Shown: positions 1 to 7,672 of the stretch, piece after piece
Position numbering within the stretch: position 1 is the first letter of the stretch
How the letters are laid out: each line of letters opens with the position of its first letter
Assembly (NCBI GenBank): GCA_949744025.1
Contig: CATJWA010000190.1
Location: 1-19,357 of the forward strand
Length of the DNA stretch: 19,357 nucleotides
Origin: an uncultured Eubacteriales bacterium
GTDB taxonomy: Bacteria > Bacillota > Clostridia > Oscillospirales > Oscillospiraceae
Reading direction: 5' to 3'
Notes under the pieces: model-generated
What the model was told of the DNA's origin: nothing
What the model saw: only the letters and a program-made list of their open reading frames with translations
The model's database searches: none
Position numbers and translations under genes: made by a program

Positions 1-458
1 ACTCCGCCCGCATAACCGGTCAAACTTCCGTCAGCGCCCACCACCCTGTGACAGGGAATGATTATGGATATAGGGTTGTGCCCCACCGCTCCTCCGACCG
101 CCTGCGCCGAGAAGCTCTCGGCTCCCCGCTCACAGGCCAGAGCGCGCGCTATCTCTCCATAGCTTACCGTTTCGCCGTACGGTATCTCACACAGCCGCTT
201 CCACACGCGCCTGCGAAACTCACTGCCCTCTGGCCCGAGCGTCAGCGGGCTTATTTCCGGCCTTTCTCCGGCAAAATAAGCGTCCAGCCAGCGCCGCGCC
301 GCGCTCAGCGCCGGCCGCCCCGCACTCTCACATACTTCCTCACCCATGAATACCGGAAAATACTTCTGCCCCAGCATCCAAAGCCCAATCAGCGCGCCGT
401 CCCGCTCGGCAAGCAGCAGCTCCCCCAGCGGCGAGGCGCAGCGCGTCGTGTATATCAT
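1..458 (-). CDS. ogt: Methylated-DNA--protein-cysteine methyltransferase (Ogt type), 3' end outside window
   Basis: This gene repairs O6-alkylguanine (and O4-alkylthymine) in DNA by moving the alkyl group irreversibly to its own cysteine. The 152 visible codons begin MIYTTRCASPLGELLLAE, the usual ferredoxin-like N-terminal domain. The DNA-binding/catalytic domain follows, with an IPYGETVSYGEIA helix-turn-helix segment, then AVGGAVGHNP and the active-site motif IPCHRVVG with its cysteine. The ATG at 458-456 follows a GGAGCGAGGGAG ribosome site. It begins 14 bases after the stop of the other methyltransferase-domain gene, so the two are almost surely co-transcribed from the promoter near 863-834. 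The end of the protein lies beyond base 1. The family call is secure; the specific Ogt versus AdaB name is less so. Confidence 0.9.
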   Translation of the reverse strand, partial: MIYTTRCASPLGELLLAERDGALIGLWMLGQKYFPVFMGEEVCESAGRPALSAARRWLDAYFAGERPEISPLTLGPEGSEFRRRVWKRLCEIPYGETVSYGEIARALACERGAESFSAQAVGGAVGHNPISIIIPCHRVVGADGSLTGYAGG

Positions 459-472
459 CTCCCTCGCTCCTT

Positions 473-802
473 TCAGCAGTCCCATTGATAACGCTTAAGG
501 TCCACGCAGCCGTTGGGCTTGAGCTCCACGCCCTCCATGCGCAAAAGCTCCGCCTGTTCGCTCCACCCCGGCGCCGTGCGTCCCGCGTGGTTTACCACCC
601 TGTGACAGGGATAGTCCCCGTAACGCTCAGCCGAGGCGAGCACTGCGCCAACCTGCCGTGAGTTTTTCTCCCTGCCGATTAGACTCGCAATCTGACCATA
701 GGTCGCCACGCGTCCGTGCGGAATTTCCGAGACCGCGGACAAAATCCCATAGGCTATGTCGCTGTCTGCACGGCGCCTTTTCATACCGCCGTCAAATTTC
801 AC
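473..802 (-). CDS. Small MGMT-domain DNA repair protein (109 aa)
   Basis: This is a stand-alone C-terminal methyltransferase domain: IPHGRVATYGQIASLIG forms the DNA-binding segment, and PCHRVVNHAGRTAPGW is the active-site region. Small alkyltransferase-like proteins of this length often have tryptophan in place of the cysteine. Here the cysteine is present, so real alkyl transfer is possible. I place the start at the GTG at 802-800: GGAGGTGAAGG sits 5-10 bases before it, and the promoter at 863-834 predicts transcription starting near 827. An upstream in-frame ATG at 823 would leave almost no leader and would put the ribosome site inside the gene. It lies first in a two-gene operon with the Ogt-type gene, which suggests a joint alkylation-repair role. 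It could instead be a damage sensor that hands lesions to excision repair. Confidence 0.85.
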   Translation of the reverse strand: MKFDGGMKRRRADSDIAYGILSAVSEIPHGRVATYGQIASLIGREKNSRQVGAVLASAERYGDYPCHRVVNHAGRTAPGWSEQAELLRMEGVELKPNGCVDLKRYQWDC

Positions 803-833
803 GCCCTTCACCTCCGTCCACATGTTTTTTCAA

Positions 834-863
834 ATTATATCATGCTTCCTCGGAAAAGTCCAA
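834..863 (-). promoter_or_regulatory. Promoter of the methyltransferase operon
   Basis: On the minus strand TTGGAC (863-858) is followed after 18 bases by a perfect TATAAT (839-834). Predicted transcription starts near 827, giving a leader of about 25 bases to the GTG at 802. The -35 box is weak. Confidence 0.6.
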
Positions 864-892
864 AATATCTCTCATACTAAAATCCATTAAAA

Positions 893-1020
893 AATTGAAA
901 ATCCTTTTCCCCGCAAGGAGGATGCGGCATCCGTAAGGCGGCGAAGCCGCCAACGGCTGCCCCATGTAGCGCCGCAGGCACGTTGGATTTTGCATGAGGC
1001 GGCACGCGGAATTTTCAATT
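893..1020. repeat. Gene-free element with 10-bp terminal inverted repeats (MITE/REP-like candidate)
   Basis: AATTGAAAAT at 893-902 is exactly repeated in inverted form as ATTTTCAATT at 1011-1020. Between them is GC-rich sequence, unlike the AT-rich flanks, with a perfect hairpin GGCGGC-gaa-GCCGCC at 937-951 and more GC-rich short palindromic stretches. There is no credible reading frame. The form fits a small non-autonomous mobile or palindromic repeat element lying between the divergent repair operon and the FNT gene. No second copy exists in this window, so its dispersed nature is inferred. Confidence 0.5.
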
Positions 1021-1052
1021 AAAGCATTTAGAAAAAATCAATACCAAAATTC

Positions 1053-1081
1053 TTGCAATTCCTCTTGTGTCAGGTTATACT
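1053..1081 (+). promoter_or_regulatory. Promoter of the FNT channel gene
   Basis: TTGCAA (1053-1058), a 17-base spacer, then TATACT (1076-1081). Predicted transcription starts near 1088. This supports the ATG at 1124 as the start rather than the GTG at 1100. Confidence 0.65.
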
Positions 1082-1123
1082 GTTTTCTGTTGAAAAAAGG
1101 TGCGTCTGGAATGGAGTGTACTT

Positions 1124-1759
1124 ATGCGTTTTCTGAAAATCTTTGTCCCTGCCGTGATGTCGGGGCTGTTCATCGGCGTCGGAGGCACGGTTTTTCTCAG
1201 CGTCGAGAACCGTTTTCTCGGAGCATTTTTGTTTTCCGTCGGCCTGTTTGCCATACTGTCGATGGGGCTGAACCTCTTTACGGGAAAGGTCTGCTATGTG
1301 TTTGAAAACCCTCCCTCTTACTGTCTGACCCTGCTCGTAATATGGTCAGGCAATTTCACGGGCGCATGGCTGAGCGCGCAGGCAATGCTGCTCACGCGCT
1401 CCGGCGCTGCGCTGTGCGAAAAGGCCGCAGAGCTTTGCTCGGTGAAGCTGGGCGACAGTCTGCTGAGCATTTTCATTCTGGCAATATTCTGCAACCTCCT
1501 GATATGCCTCGCGGTCGAGGGCTACAGGAAAATTCCCCACGCGCTCGGGAAATACCTTGCCATAATATTCGCGATTATGGTGTTCATTCTCGCCGGATTT
1601 GAGCACTGCGTGGCCAATATGTTCTATTTCACCGCCGGCCGCGCCTGGAGCGCCAAAACCCTGCTGTACCTTCTCGTCATGACCCTCGGCAACAGCGCCG
1701 GCGGCGTTATTATTCCGCTGTACACCCGCTTTTTCGGCGGCTTCACGGAAGGCAACTGA
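1124..1759 (+). CDS. Formate/nitrite transporter (FNT) family channel, short form (211 aa)
   Basis: FNT proteins are pentameric inner-membrane channels for small anions such as formate, nitrite or hydrosulfide. The sequence is hydrophobic, with about six membrane segments. It carries the family marks LFTGK after the second segment, AGFEHCVANMFYF (the central pore histidine) and GNSAGGVIIP near the end. At 211 residues it is shorter than FocA or NirC (about 260-285), with a short N-terminus and short loops, but no segment appears lost. The ATG at 1124 has GGAG at 1113-1116 seven bases upstream and matches the promoter at 1053-1081. A GTG at 1100 is the alternative but has only a weak ribosome site. 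The substrate cannot be read from the sequence and no formate or nitrite enzyme lies nearby. Confidence 0.85.
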   Translation: MRFLKIFVPAVMSGLFIGVGGTVFLSVENRFLGAFLFSVGLFAILSMGLNLFTGKVCYVFENPPSYCLTLLVIWSGNFTGAWLSAQAMLLTRSGAALCEKAAELCSVKLGDSLLSIFILAIFCNLLICLAVEGYRKIPHALGKYLAIIFAIMVFILAGFEHCVANMFYFTAGRAWSAKTLLYLLVMTLGNSAGGVIIPLYTRFFGGFTEGN

Positions 1760-1820
1760 TATCCCAATATAGTGTTTGCCCAATGCAAAGGGATCACAGT
1801 CAAATGCGGACAGCACATTC

Positions 1821-1849
1821 TTGACAATCACAGATGCTAAAGCTATATT
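1821..1849 (+). promoter_or_regulatory. Strong sigma-A type promoter of the capA-acyltransferase unit
   Basis: A perfect TTGACA (1821-1826), a 17-base spacer and TATATT (1844-1849). Predicted start near 1856 gives a leader of about 64 bases that ends in TTGGAGG nine bases before the ATG at 1920. This strong promoter argues that the downstream broken frame is a used gene, not debris. Confidence 0.8.
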
Positions 1850-1919
1850 CTATGTGTATTACAAAGTATATAGCTTACAGCATTTTGAAAAATGTTGTTT
1901 TAATTGGAGGCGTATTTTT

Positions 1920-3246
1920 ATGGGACAGCAAGACATACAGATAAGGAACTCTCTGATAATTCTTTTTATTCTTTTTATGATTCCAGCAATGATATATATA
2001 TATATATATATATGCCGTTAAGACCGAATACTTTAGCAGGGATATTGCCGAAGCCGATATACTGCCCATAGAGGAAACCCTTGGTGCTGAAATAAATTAC
2101 CATAAGGATGAACCATATTATGGAGACTGGAGTCGTGCAAGTAGCAGCGCAAGCCCTGTAAGGTATGAAAAGAGAGAAAACTTCTACAAGTATATAACTC
2201 CCACGATAGATAATACAGCAAGAATTATGTGCGCTGGCGATTTGATGTGCGAGCCTGTCATGTCTCGGTCAGTTTTTCATAATGATAAGTTTTTCTTTGA
2301 ACCATGCTTCTCCAAGGTTCAAAAAGTATTTGAAGCTTCCGATTTTGCCATCGCCAACCTGGAAACTTCTGTTGCTCCGGATTATCCCTATGCAATTGAC
2401 AAGCACAAACTGGACGACAGATATCATTGTAATGCTCCAATAGAGTATCTGGAGGCTCTCCGCTACGCTGGCCTTGATGCGGTCACTATGGCTAATAACC
2501 ACACTTGTGATACCGGTGCGAACGGCCTAAAGACCTCTATTGAAAATGTACAGAACAATGGTCTTATGCATACTGGAGCTTTTACGGATGAAGGGGATAA
2601 ACGTTATCTGCTCGTAGACATAAATGGGATCAAGGTTGCTTTTTTTTCCTACACAGAACACTTTAATAGCAGCCTGGATGAGAAGTGTTTCACAGAAGAG
2701 GGCAGGGCCACTATGTTGAATTTGTATTCTGAGGAACGCGTAAAAACTGATTTGAAAAACGCGAGGGAGGACGGCGCAGAATTCACAATTGTCTATATCC
2801 ATTTCTGGTGCAAGGACTACACGCACGATGTTCAGGAAAGCCAGCTCAAATGCGCAAACGAGATTGCAGAAGCTGGAGCGGACTGTATTGTTGGCAGCCA
2901 CCCTCACGCTGTTCAGAAATATGACGAGATTATAACATCTTCGGGAAAAAGGGTGCCCGTGAATTATTGCTTAGGAAATTTCATCACCAGCGATAGCAAC
3001 ATGATCACTCGTACCAGTTATATTTATGAATTGTTTCTTGCCAAAAACAGCAGCGGCGAGGTTTATATTGCTGATGAAAAGATCATACCATGCAGGGTAA
3101 TCGAATTTCTTGAAAAAAGTTCATTTGTCATTTTTCCGACATCTCCCGGCTGGAGAGGCGGCGAAAAGAGTGAACTTCTCCAAAAAGCCGAGAATGAGGT
3201 TCAACAGTACGTTGGAACTAAGATAGACATTGATTATAATATTTGA
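1920..3246 (+). CDS. CapA-family membrane-anchored metallophosphatase, out of frame at an (AT)11 tract (likely phase-variable)
   Basis: CapA/PgsA-type proteins act at the cell surface in making or modifying poly-gamma-glutamate or other capsule polymers. GGAGG at 1906-1910 precedes the ATG at 1920. The first 24 codons encode a short polar lead and a membrane segment (SLIILFILFMIPAM). The (AT)11 tract at 1992-2013 then encodes alternating Ile-Tyr, and the frame ends at TAA 2019-2021. The remainder is open in another frame from 1993 to the stop at 3244-3246. It holds the complete metallophosphatase fold: CAGDLM, ANLET, MANNH, VYIHFWCKDY, GSHPHAVQKYD and VNYCLGNF. With 12 or 9 AT units the two parts join into one protein of about 442 or 440 residues. 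Starting at the ATG at 2227 would delete the first core strand, so I reject that as the true start. The gene is AT-richer than its neighbours. Confidence 0.8.
1992..2013 (+). repeat. (AT)11 dinucleotide microsatellite inside the capA reading frame
   Basis: Eleven uninterrupted AT units sit at the end of the membrane-anchor coding region. One unit gained (12), or two lost (9), restores the downstream frame; 10 and 11 leave it closed. In the open forms the tract encodes (Ile-Tyr)n, which simply extends the hydrophobic segment and so tolerates length change. Dinucleotide tracts of this length are prone to slipped-strand mispairing. Confidence 0.9.
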
Positions 3247-3324
3247 TCTTTTTATATCCATCGCTCTCCGTATGCGTACTGAAGTACGATAGATGACTGA
3301 AAACATGATGGAGGAGTAATATTT

Positions 3325-4410
3325 GTGGGAGTCAAATCAAATAGAAATGCACTTGATTTTTTGAAATTTGTTTTTGTGGTCTTGATTGTTCTGTTCCATT
3401 CCCGTATGATGACAAGCTACCAGGAGAACAGGATCGTCATCAACGGTGGTGCCGGCGTTGAGTTCTTTTTCATTGTTTCCGGCTGTTTGATGTGTGCGTC
3501 CGCTGCACGAAGCTCTGAGGAGAATATAGGGTTAGATACCTACCGTTTCATGAAAAAGAAGATATCAAGGCTGATGCCGAACTTTATCATCGCCTTTAGT
3601 CTTGCCTTTATTGTCTTCCACTATAATGCCGGCATTGCCGACTGGAGTAAAATTGGCATCGACATCATCAAGTCTTTGCCAGATCTCTTGATGATTAAAA
3701 ATAGCGGTATTCGTTTACCCAGTTATAATGGGCCTACATGGTATATTTCTTCGATGCTTTTAAACATGCTTGTACTTTATCCGCTAATAAAGAAATTTAA
3801 GGATAGTTTCTATATCATTGCTCTGGTTATTATGCTTTTCATTCTGGGTGGTTTCTGGCAAACATATGGCACTCTTTCCAATCTTGAGGATTGGAACGGC
3901 TGGATTCTGAAGGGTACTATACGAGGTACATCTGGGTTGTGCGCCGGTTGCCTTTGCTACAAGGCCGGCATGGCACTCGGTAAAAATAAGTGGACTGTAT
4001 TTGCTAAGTCAATGCTTATGTTAATTGAGTGGGGATGCTATATTGTCACAATCATTCTTTGCTGTAAGTATCCTTCCTCCCGAGTGGATTACCTCATTTT
4101 CTTTCTGTTTATGATCGGAGTAACAATCACATGGTCCAATACTACTTTCGACGAGGTTCTCTTCCGGTCCAGTATATTCTCCTGGCTCGGTTCTTTTAGC
4201 TTTTCGTTGTATCTCAGCCACTCCTCTTGGAGGGAATTTACCTCGAATATTTATCCGAAAGAATGGGGATTTCAGCAACGCCTTATCGTTTACATAATGG
4301 CTGCAGTATGGAGCGGATTGCTTGTCCACTATCTGTCCGTTTTTTTCCGTGCCTTAAATGCAAAATACGGTAGAAAAATCAAGGCACTATTCATTGTGCC
4401 GACAAAGTAG
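3325..4410 (+). CDS. Acyltransferase-3 family integral membrane protein (361 aa)
   Basis: Members of this family transfer acyl groups, often acetyl, to sugars of capsule, O-antigen, teichoic acid or peptidoglycan. The first segment, LKFVFVVLIVLFHS, contains the conserved basic-residue-X10-His motif (Lys then His). Next come a GGAGVEFFFIVSGCLM stretch typical of the family and about ten membrane segments to the end. No SGNH domain is attached, and the length is normal for the single-domain form. The start is a GTG at 3325 with GGAGGAG at 3310-3316 eight bases before it. It follows capA by 78 bases without a clear terminator, so the two probably share the promoter at 1821-1849. Base composition is AT-rich, as in capA. 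The acceptor polymer is unknown. Confidence 0.87.
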   Translation: MGVKSNRNALDFLKFVFVVLIVLFHSRMMTSYQENRIVINGGAGVEFFFIVSGCLMCASAARSSEENIGLDTYRFMKKKISRLMPNFIIAFSLAFIVFHYNAGIADWSKIGIDIIKSLPDLLMIKNSGIRLPSYNGPTWYISSMLLNMLVLYPLIKKFKDSFYIIALVIMLFILGGFWQTYGTLSNLEDWNGWILKGTIRGTSGLCAGCLCYKAGMALGKNKWTVFAKSMLMLIEWGCYIVTIILCCKYPSSRVDYLIFFLFMIGVTITWSNTTFDEVLFRSSIFSWLGSFSFSLYLSHSSWREFTSNIYPKEWGFQQRLIVYIMAAVWSGLLVHYLSVFFRALNAKYGRKIKALFIVPTK

Positions 4411-4441
4411 AATAAACCGACCAAGTTTTAGCCGGTTTATT
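4411..4441 (+). terminator. Hairpin after the acyltransferase gene
   Basis: AATAAACCG (4411-4419) pairs perfectly with CGGTTTATT (4433-4441) across a 13-base loop, directly after the stop codon. It lacks a long T-tract, so termination is likely but not certain. Confidence 0.5.
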
Positions 4442-4575
4442 TATCAGTGCTTTGCTTTATCTAATTTTTTAGAAGTTATTCCTGAGGAAATGTCATAACA
4501 CTCCCGTCTGCTGCCCTTTCTTGACTATACATCCGCTTTCGATTTTCCTCCTAACGTGAGGCTTCTGTCAGTCTT

Positions 4576-4613
4576 AAAAATATAACACCCTCTGATGAGG
4601 GTGTTATATTTTT
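4576..4613. terminator. Bidirectional intrinsic terminator
   Basis: A 17-bp stem pairs 4576-4592 with 4597-4613 across a TGAT loop. Its core is ATAACACCCTC/GAGGGTGTTAT, with A-runs and T-runs on either side so it works on both strands. It ends the minus-strand SLH operon, whose stop codon (4615-4613) touches the stem, and backs up termination of the plus-strand capA unit. The 4442-4575 stretch before it shows no gene. Confidence 0.9.
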
Positions 4614-6457
4614 TACTTCTTCTCCGCGATGACTATGCGTATCTGCCCGCCGGCGGAACCGGAGGAATCGCGCCAGCCCGTGAGTGTGTAATCCTGCGCG
4701 TTGACCGCCGAAATTCCCGTGAGGTAGTAGCTCCCGCCGTCACGCAGATACACCTGCACATCCTCCGACACGGCCACACGCTGGTTGCCCGCAGTCGCCC
4801 ACTCAGCTCCGAAGCTTGTCAGCGTACACTGCTCCAGCTTCTTCATTGTTTTCACGCTGCCATCCTCGTCGTAGGATATCGCAATGCCGCCGACTGCAAC
4901 GGTATACTTGGTATCGGAATACGGTATTACCTGCTCCACACCACCTGCAATGATTGTATACACTCCGTTAACGTTCAGTCCAAATGACATGTCGTCTATG
5001 CTCTTGAGATAGGCGTAGGTCCACAAATCACCCGTTGCGTCGTTGAGTATCAGATACTCTATCGCGCCGTTTTCATCCAGTCCGTAGTAAAGCACATCCT
5101 TGTCCTCAAGAGTGCGTCCGGCAAGGCGCTTGGCCTCTATTGACGCCGCACCGCCGAGCTCGTTGACGTCGAGAATCTCCACATCCGGAGCAAAGCTTCG
5201 CTCACCGAAGCGGCTCGCGTCGGAATTGACCGTTCCCCGCATCTGCCGCTTTGATATGCCGCTCAGGCGCACTCCGCTGTCGGTTACGTTCACACTCACT
5301 ACATCCCCCGCGGAATAGCTCTGCCGTCCCTCGAGCGTAAATGTACGTCGCGCGCCGTCTGTGGTGGTCACTCCGACATTTGTCTGCACCACGGCGCTGC
5401 TCTTATCGTCCACCTGCTGCCGGCAGGAGGTTACCACGCCGTAGTACACCGTGTTGACCGCCGTGCCCGTGAGCACGTCCACAACCTTGTCGTCCATACC
5501 CAGCAGCAGCGTCACAGTGCTGCCCGACGTGTCTCCGCTCATGGCCGAGAGCTTATAGGTCGCCGAGGACGAGCCGATGGCATAGGTCTTTCCCGACACC
5601 GTCACCGAGGTCGGCGAGGTGCTGCTCGGACTGAGCGCGTCAATCTTTCCGGAGGCCCGGTTTGTGTATACCCACAACACCGACATGCCCTCGTTGTAAT
5701 AGTAAACGTCGTAACGGTTTATCGCAGCCGAGTCCGAAGCCTTTCCGTTGCGGTATACCGTCAGCGGCGCGAAAGGCAGCGTCACGCTGCTGTCAGCGAC
5801 ATAAGGGCCGCTGAGATTGTCCAGCGCGGCGGCGGTGTAGTTCACCTCTCCGTCCACAAGCGAGTAGCCGAGCGTCGAGGCATACACCTGCCCGGTGCTC
5901 GTTTTTGCGTTGAGCATGTTGTAAAACAGCAGCGCGCAGTCCCTGCGCGTCAGCGCGCTCCCCTGCTGCGCCTTCACATCGTCCCGCAGGCCAAGCGCGC
6001 TGGCCTTGCTCAGCTGCGCCCCTGGGAAGGAGCCGGCCAGCGACGACGAGTCATAGCCCAGCACGCGCAGAATGGCAGTGCAGGCCTCCTCAAGCTTTAC
6101 CGTGTCGTCAGGACGGAAGCAGCCGTCCGTATAGCCGACCATCCAGCCCTGCTCCACCGCGAGACGAATGTACTCCGAGCCCCAGTAGTCGCTTTTTACA
6201 TCCTTGAACAGCGAATAGCCGCTGCCGGAGTCGCTTATGCTGTCCTTGAACGGCGAGGCGGCGGACAGCATTTTCGCAAGCTGCGCGCGCGTGACGTTAT
6301 GGCCTAAGTTCATGCTGCCGTTTTCGTCGCCCTTCATTATTCCCAGCGCGCGCACGGTCTGCACCGCTGTGTCCTCCCCCGCGGCCGACGCGGGGACGGC
6401 CAGCAGCGAGCACATTACGCACAGCGCCGTCAAAAGGCTCAATACTCTCGTTTTCAT
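4613..6457 (-). CDS. Secreted S-layer-homology (SLH) domain protein (614 aa)
   Basis: SLH domains bind secondary cell-wall polymer and hold proteins on the cell surface. A clear signal peptide (MKTRVLSLLTALCVMCSLLAVPASA) opens the protein, with cleavage expected after ASA. Three SLH-like repeats follow: about residues 28-72 (ALGIMKGDENG, VTRAQLAKML), 84-140 (FKDVKSDYW, GYTDGCFRPDDTV) and 141-190 (ALGLRDDVK, LTRRDCALLFYNML). The remaining 400 or so residues are rich in Ser, Thr, Gly and Asp, predict mostly strands, and match no family I recognise. GGGGAGGAAGG lies just upstream of the ATG. It is last in the adaptor-ATPase-permease operon, 18 bases after the permease stop. It is probably the wall-anchored outer part or a client of that exporter; this role is inferred. 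Confidence 0.88.
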   Translation of the reverse strand: MKTRVLSLLTALCVMCSLLAVPASAAGEDTAVQTVRALGIMKGDENGSMNLGHNVTRAQLAKMLSAASPFKDSISDSGSGYSLFKDVKSDYWGSEYIRLAVEQGWMVGYTDGCFRPDDTVKLEEACTAILRVLGYDSSSLAGSFPGAQLSKASALGLRDDVKAQQGSALTRRDCALLFYNMLNAKTSTGQVYASTLGYSLVDGEVNYTAAALDNLSGPYVADSSVTLPFAPLTVYRNGKASDSAAINRYDVYYYNEGMSVLWVYTNRASGKIDALSPSSTSPTSVTVSGKTYAIGSSSATYKLSAMSGDTSGSTVTLLLGMDDKVVDVLTGTAVNTVYYGVVTSCRQQVDDKSSAVVQTNVGVTTTDGARRTFTLEGRQSYSAGDVVSVNVTDSGVRLSGISKRQMRGTVNSDASRFGERSFAPDVEILDVNELGGAASIEAKRLAGRTLEDKDVLYYGLDENGAIEYLILNDATGDLWTYAYLKSIDDMSFGLNVNGVYTIIAGGVEQVIPYSDTKYTVAVGGIAISYDEDGSVKTMKKLEQCTLTSFGAEWATAGNQRVAVSEDVQVYLRDGGSYYLTGISAVNAQDYTLTGWRDSSGSAGGQIRIVIAEKK

Positions 6458-6475
6458 ACCTTAACCTTCCTCCCC

Positions 6476-7672
6476 TTAATCGTATCTCAGCGCCTCAATC
6501 GGGTTAAGGCGCGCGGCCTTTCTCGCGGGCAGATAGCCGAACAGCACGCCTATTCCCGCGGATACGCCGAATGCCGTGAGCACCGACGCGCTCGAAGGCG
6601 CGACCGTCATCGCCTCCTGCATGAGCGCCGCAATAAGCTGCGTCGCCACCGCCGAGAGCACATAGCCCAAGCCGATTCCGATAACCCCGCCTATTGCCGA
6701 GGTCGTGGCCGCCTCAATCACAAACTGCTGCAATATCGTCCCCTCCCGCGCGCCGAGAGCCTTGCGTATGCCTATCTCGCGCGTGCGCTCGGTCACGGAC
6801 ACGAGCATTATGTTCATAATCCCGATACCGCCGACCACAAGGGATATGGCCGCGATTATAGTCAGCACCACTATAACGGTGTCCACCATGCTCGTGAGGA
6901 TGTCTATAAGCTCCACCGCGCTGACCACGGCGTAGGCGTCGGAGCTGCCGTATATCTTGTAGAGTCCGTCCTCAATCGCCTTTTTTCCCTGCGCGGCCTG
7001 CTCCTCGGTGTGCACCGTCACGGCGTAGCTGCCGAAAGTGCCCGTATGCGACACGCGCGAGGCCGTGGAGTACGGCAGATACACGTAATCGTCCACACCG
7101 CCCTCGTCCATCTCATCCGCGTCCTGCTCGAGCACGCCGACTATCTCCAGCTTCGTTGAGCCAATCTTTAACGACTCGCCCACCGCCTCTCCTCCGTAGT
7201 AGGTGTCGGAGACGTATTTCCCAACCACGCAGATATTGCTGCGGTTGACCATGTCCATGTACTCAAGCCCGCGCCCCTGCTCCACGCCGTAGCCGCGCAT
7301 GGAGAAATAGTCCTCGCTCACTCCGGCCACGCTGGTGCCCCTGTAGGTCTCCGAGCCTATCTTAACAGGCTCGAACATCGACACAAGAGGGGAAATCTGG
7401 TCCAGGCAGTCGGTATTGGCGTCCATGATATCGTACATGTCCTCCTCCGTCGCGCGTCGGGAGGTGCCTCGGCCCATTACCTGCACCTGGAGCATATTGG
7501 TGCCCACGTCGGCAAAGCTGTCCTGTATGTAATTCGACATGCCGTTTCCCAGTCCGACTATAACAATAACCGCGCACACACCGATGATGATGCCCAGCAT
7601 GGTGAGGAACGAGCGCATTTTGCTGCTGAAAATATTTTTCAGCGCCAGCTTGAAGGTTTCAAAAAAGTTCAT
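6476..7672 (-). CDS. MacB-type ABC transporter permease (398 aa)
   Basis: This is an FtsX/MacB-fold permease that transmits ATP-driven movement to an extracytoplasmic domain. One membrane segment near residues 20-43 (FLTMLGIIIGVCAVIVIVGLG) precedes a large extracytoplasmic domain of about 210 residues. Three more segments follow (about 265-290, 320-345 and 360-385). The family motifs GGIGIMNIMLVSVTERTREIG and RKALGA appear, and the end reads GYLPARKAARLNPIEALRYD. Unlike Gram-negative MacB, the ATPase is a separate upstream gene, as is normal in Firmicutes. The ATG at 7672-7670 overlaps the ATPase stop by one base (TAATG), so the two are translationally coupled. The substrate could be a peptide, an antibiotic or an envelope component. 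Confidence 0.93.
   Translation of the reverse strand: MNFFETFKLALKNIFSSKMRSFLTMLGIIIGVCAVIVIVGLGNGMSNYIQDSFADVGTNMLQVQVMGRGTSRRATEEDMYDIMDANTDCLDQISPLVSMFEPVKIGSETYRGTSVAGVSEDYFSMRGYGVEQGRGLEYMDMVNRSNICVVGKYVSDTYYGGEAVGESLKIGSTKLEIVGVLEQDADEMDEGGVDDYVYLPYSTASRVSHTGTFGSYAVTVHTEEQAAQGKKAIEDGLYKIYGSSDAYAVVSAVELIDILTSMVDTVIVVLTIIAAISLVVGGIGIMNIMLVSVTERTREIGIRKALGAREGTILQQFVIEAATTSAIGGVIGIGLGYVLSAVATQLIAALMQEAMTVAPSSASVLTAFGVSAGIGVLFGYLPARKAARLNPIEALRYD

Noticed and set aside
1761..1795. Terminator after the FNT gene
   Set aside because: Short inverted repeats (TTTGC/GCAAA inside ATCCC/GGGAT) are present but there is no T-run on either side.
1346..1831. 161-codon open frame on the minus strand
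   Set aside because: Antisense shadow of the FNT gene, without ribosome site or recognisable family.
1776..2021. A separate small protein gene of 81 codons
   Set aside because: It spans the promoter at 1821-1849; only the part from 1920 is translated, as the capA N-terminus.
2227..3246. Treating the ATG at 2227 as the real start of an intact 339-residue CapA gene
   Set aside because: It lacks a ribosome site, would remove the first strand of the domain and the membrane anchor, and the open frame continues upstream with good coding character to the AT tract.
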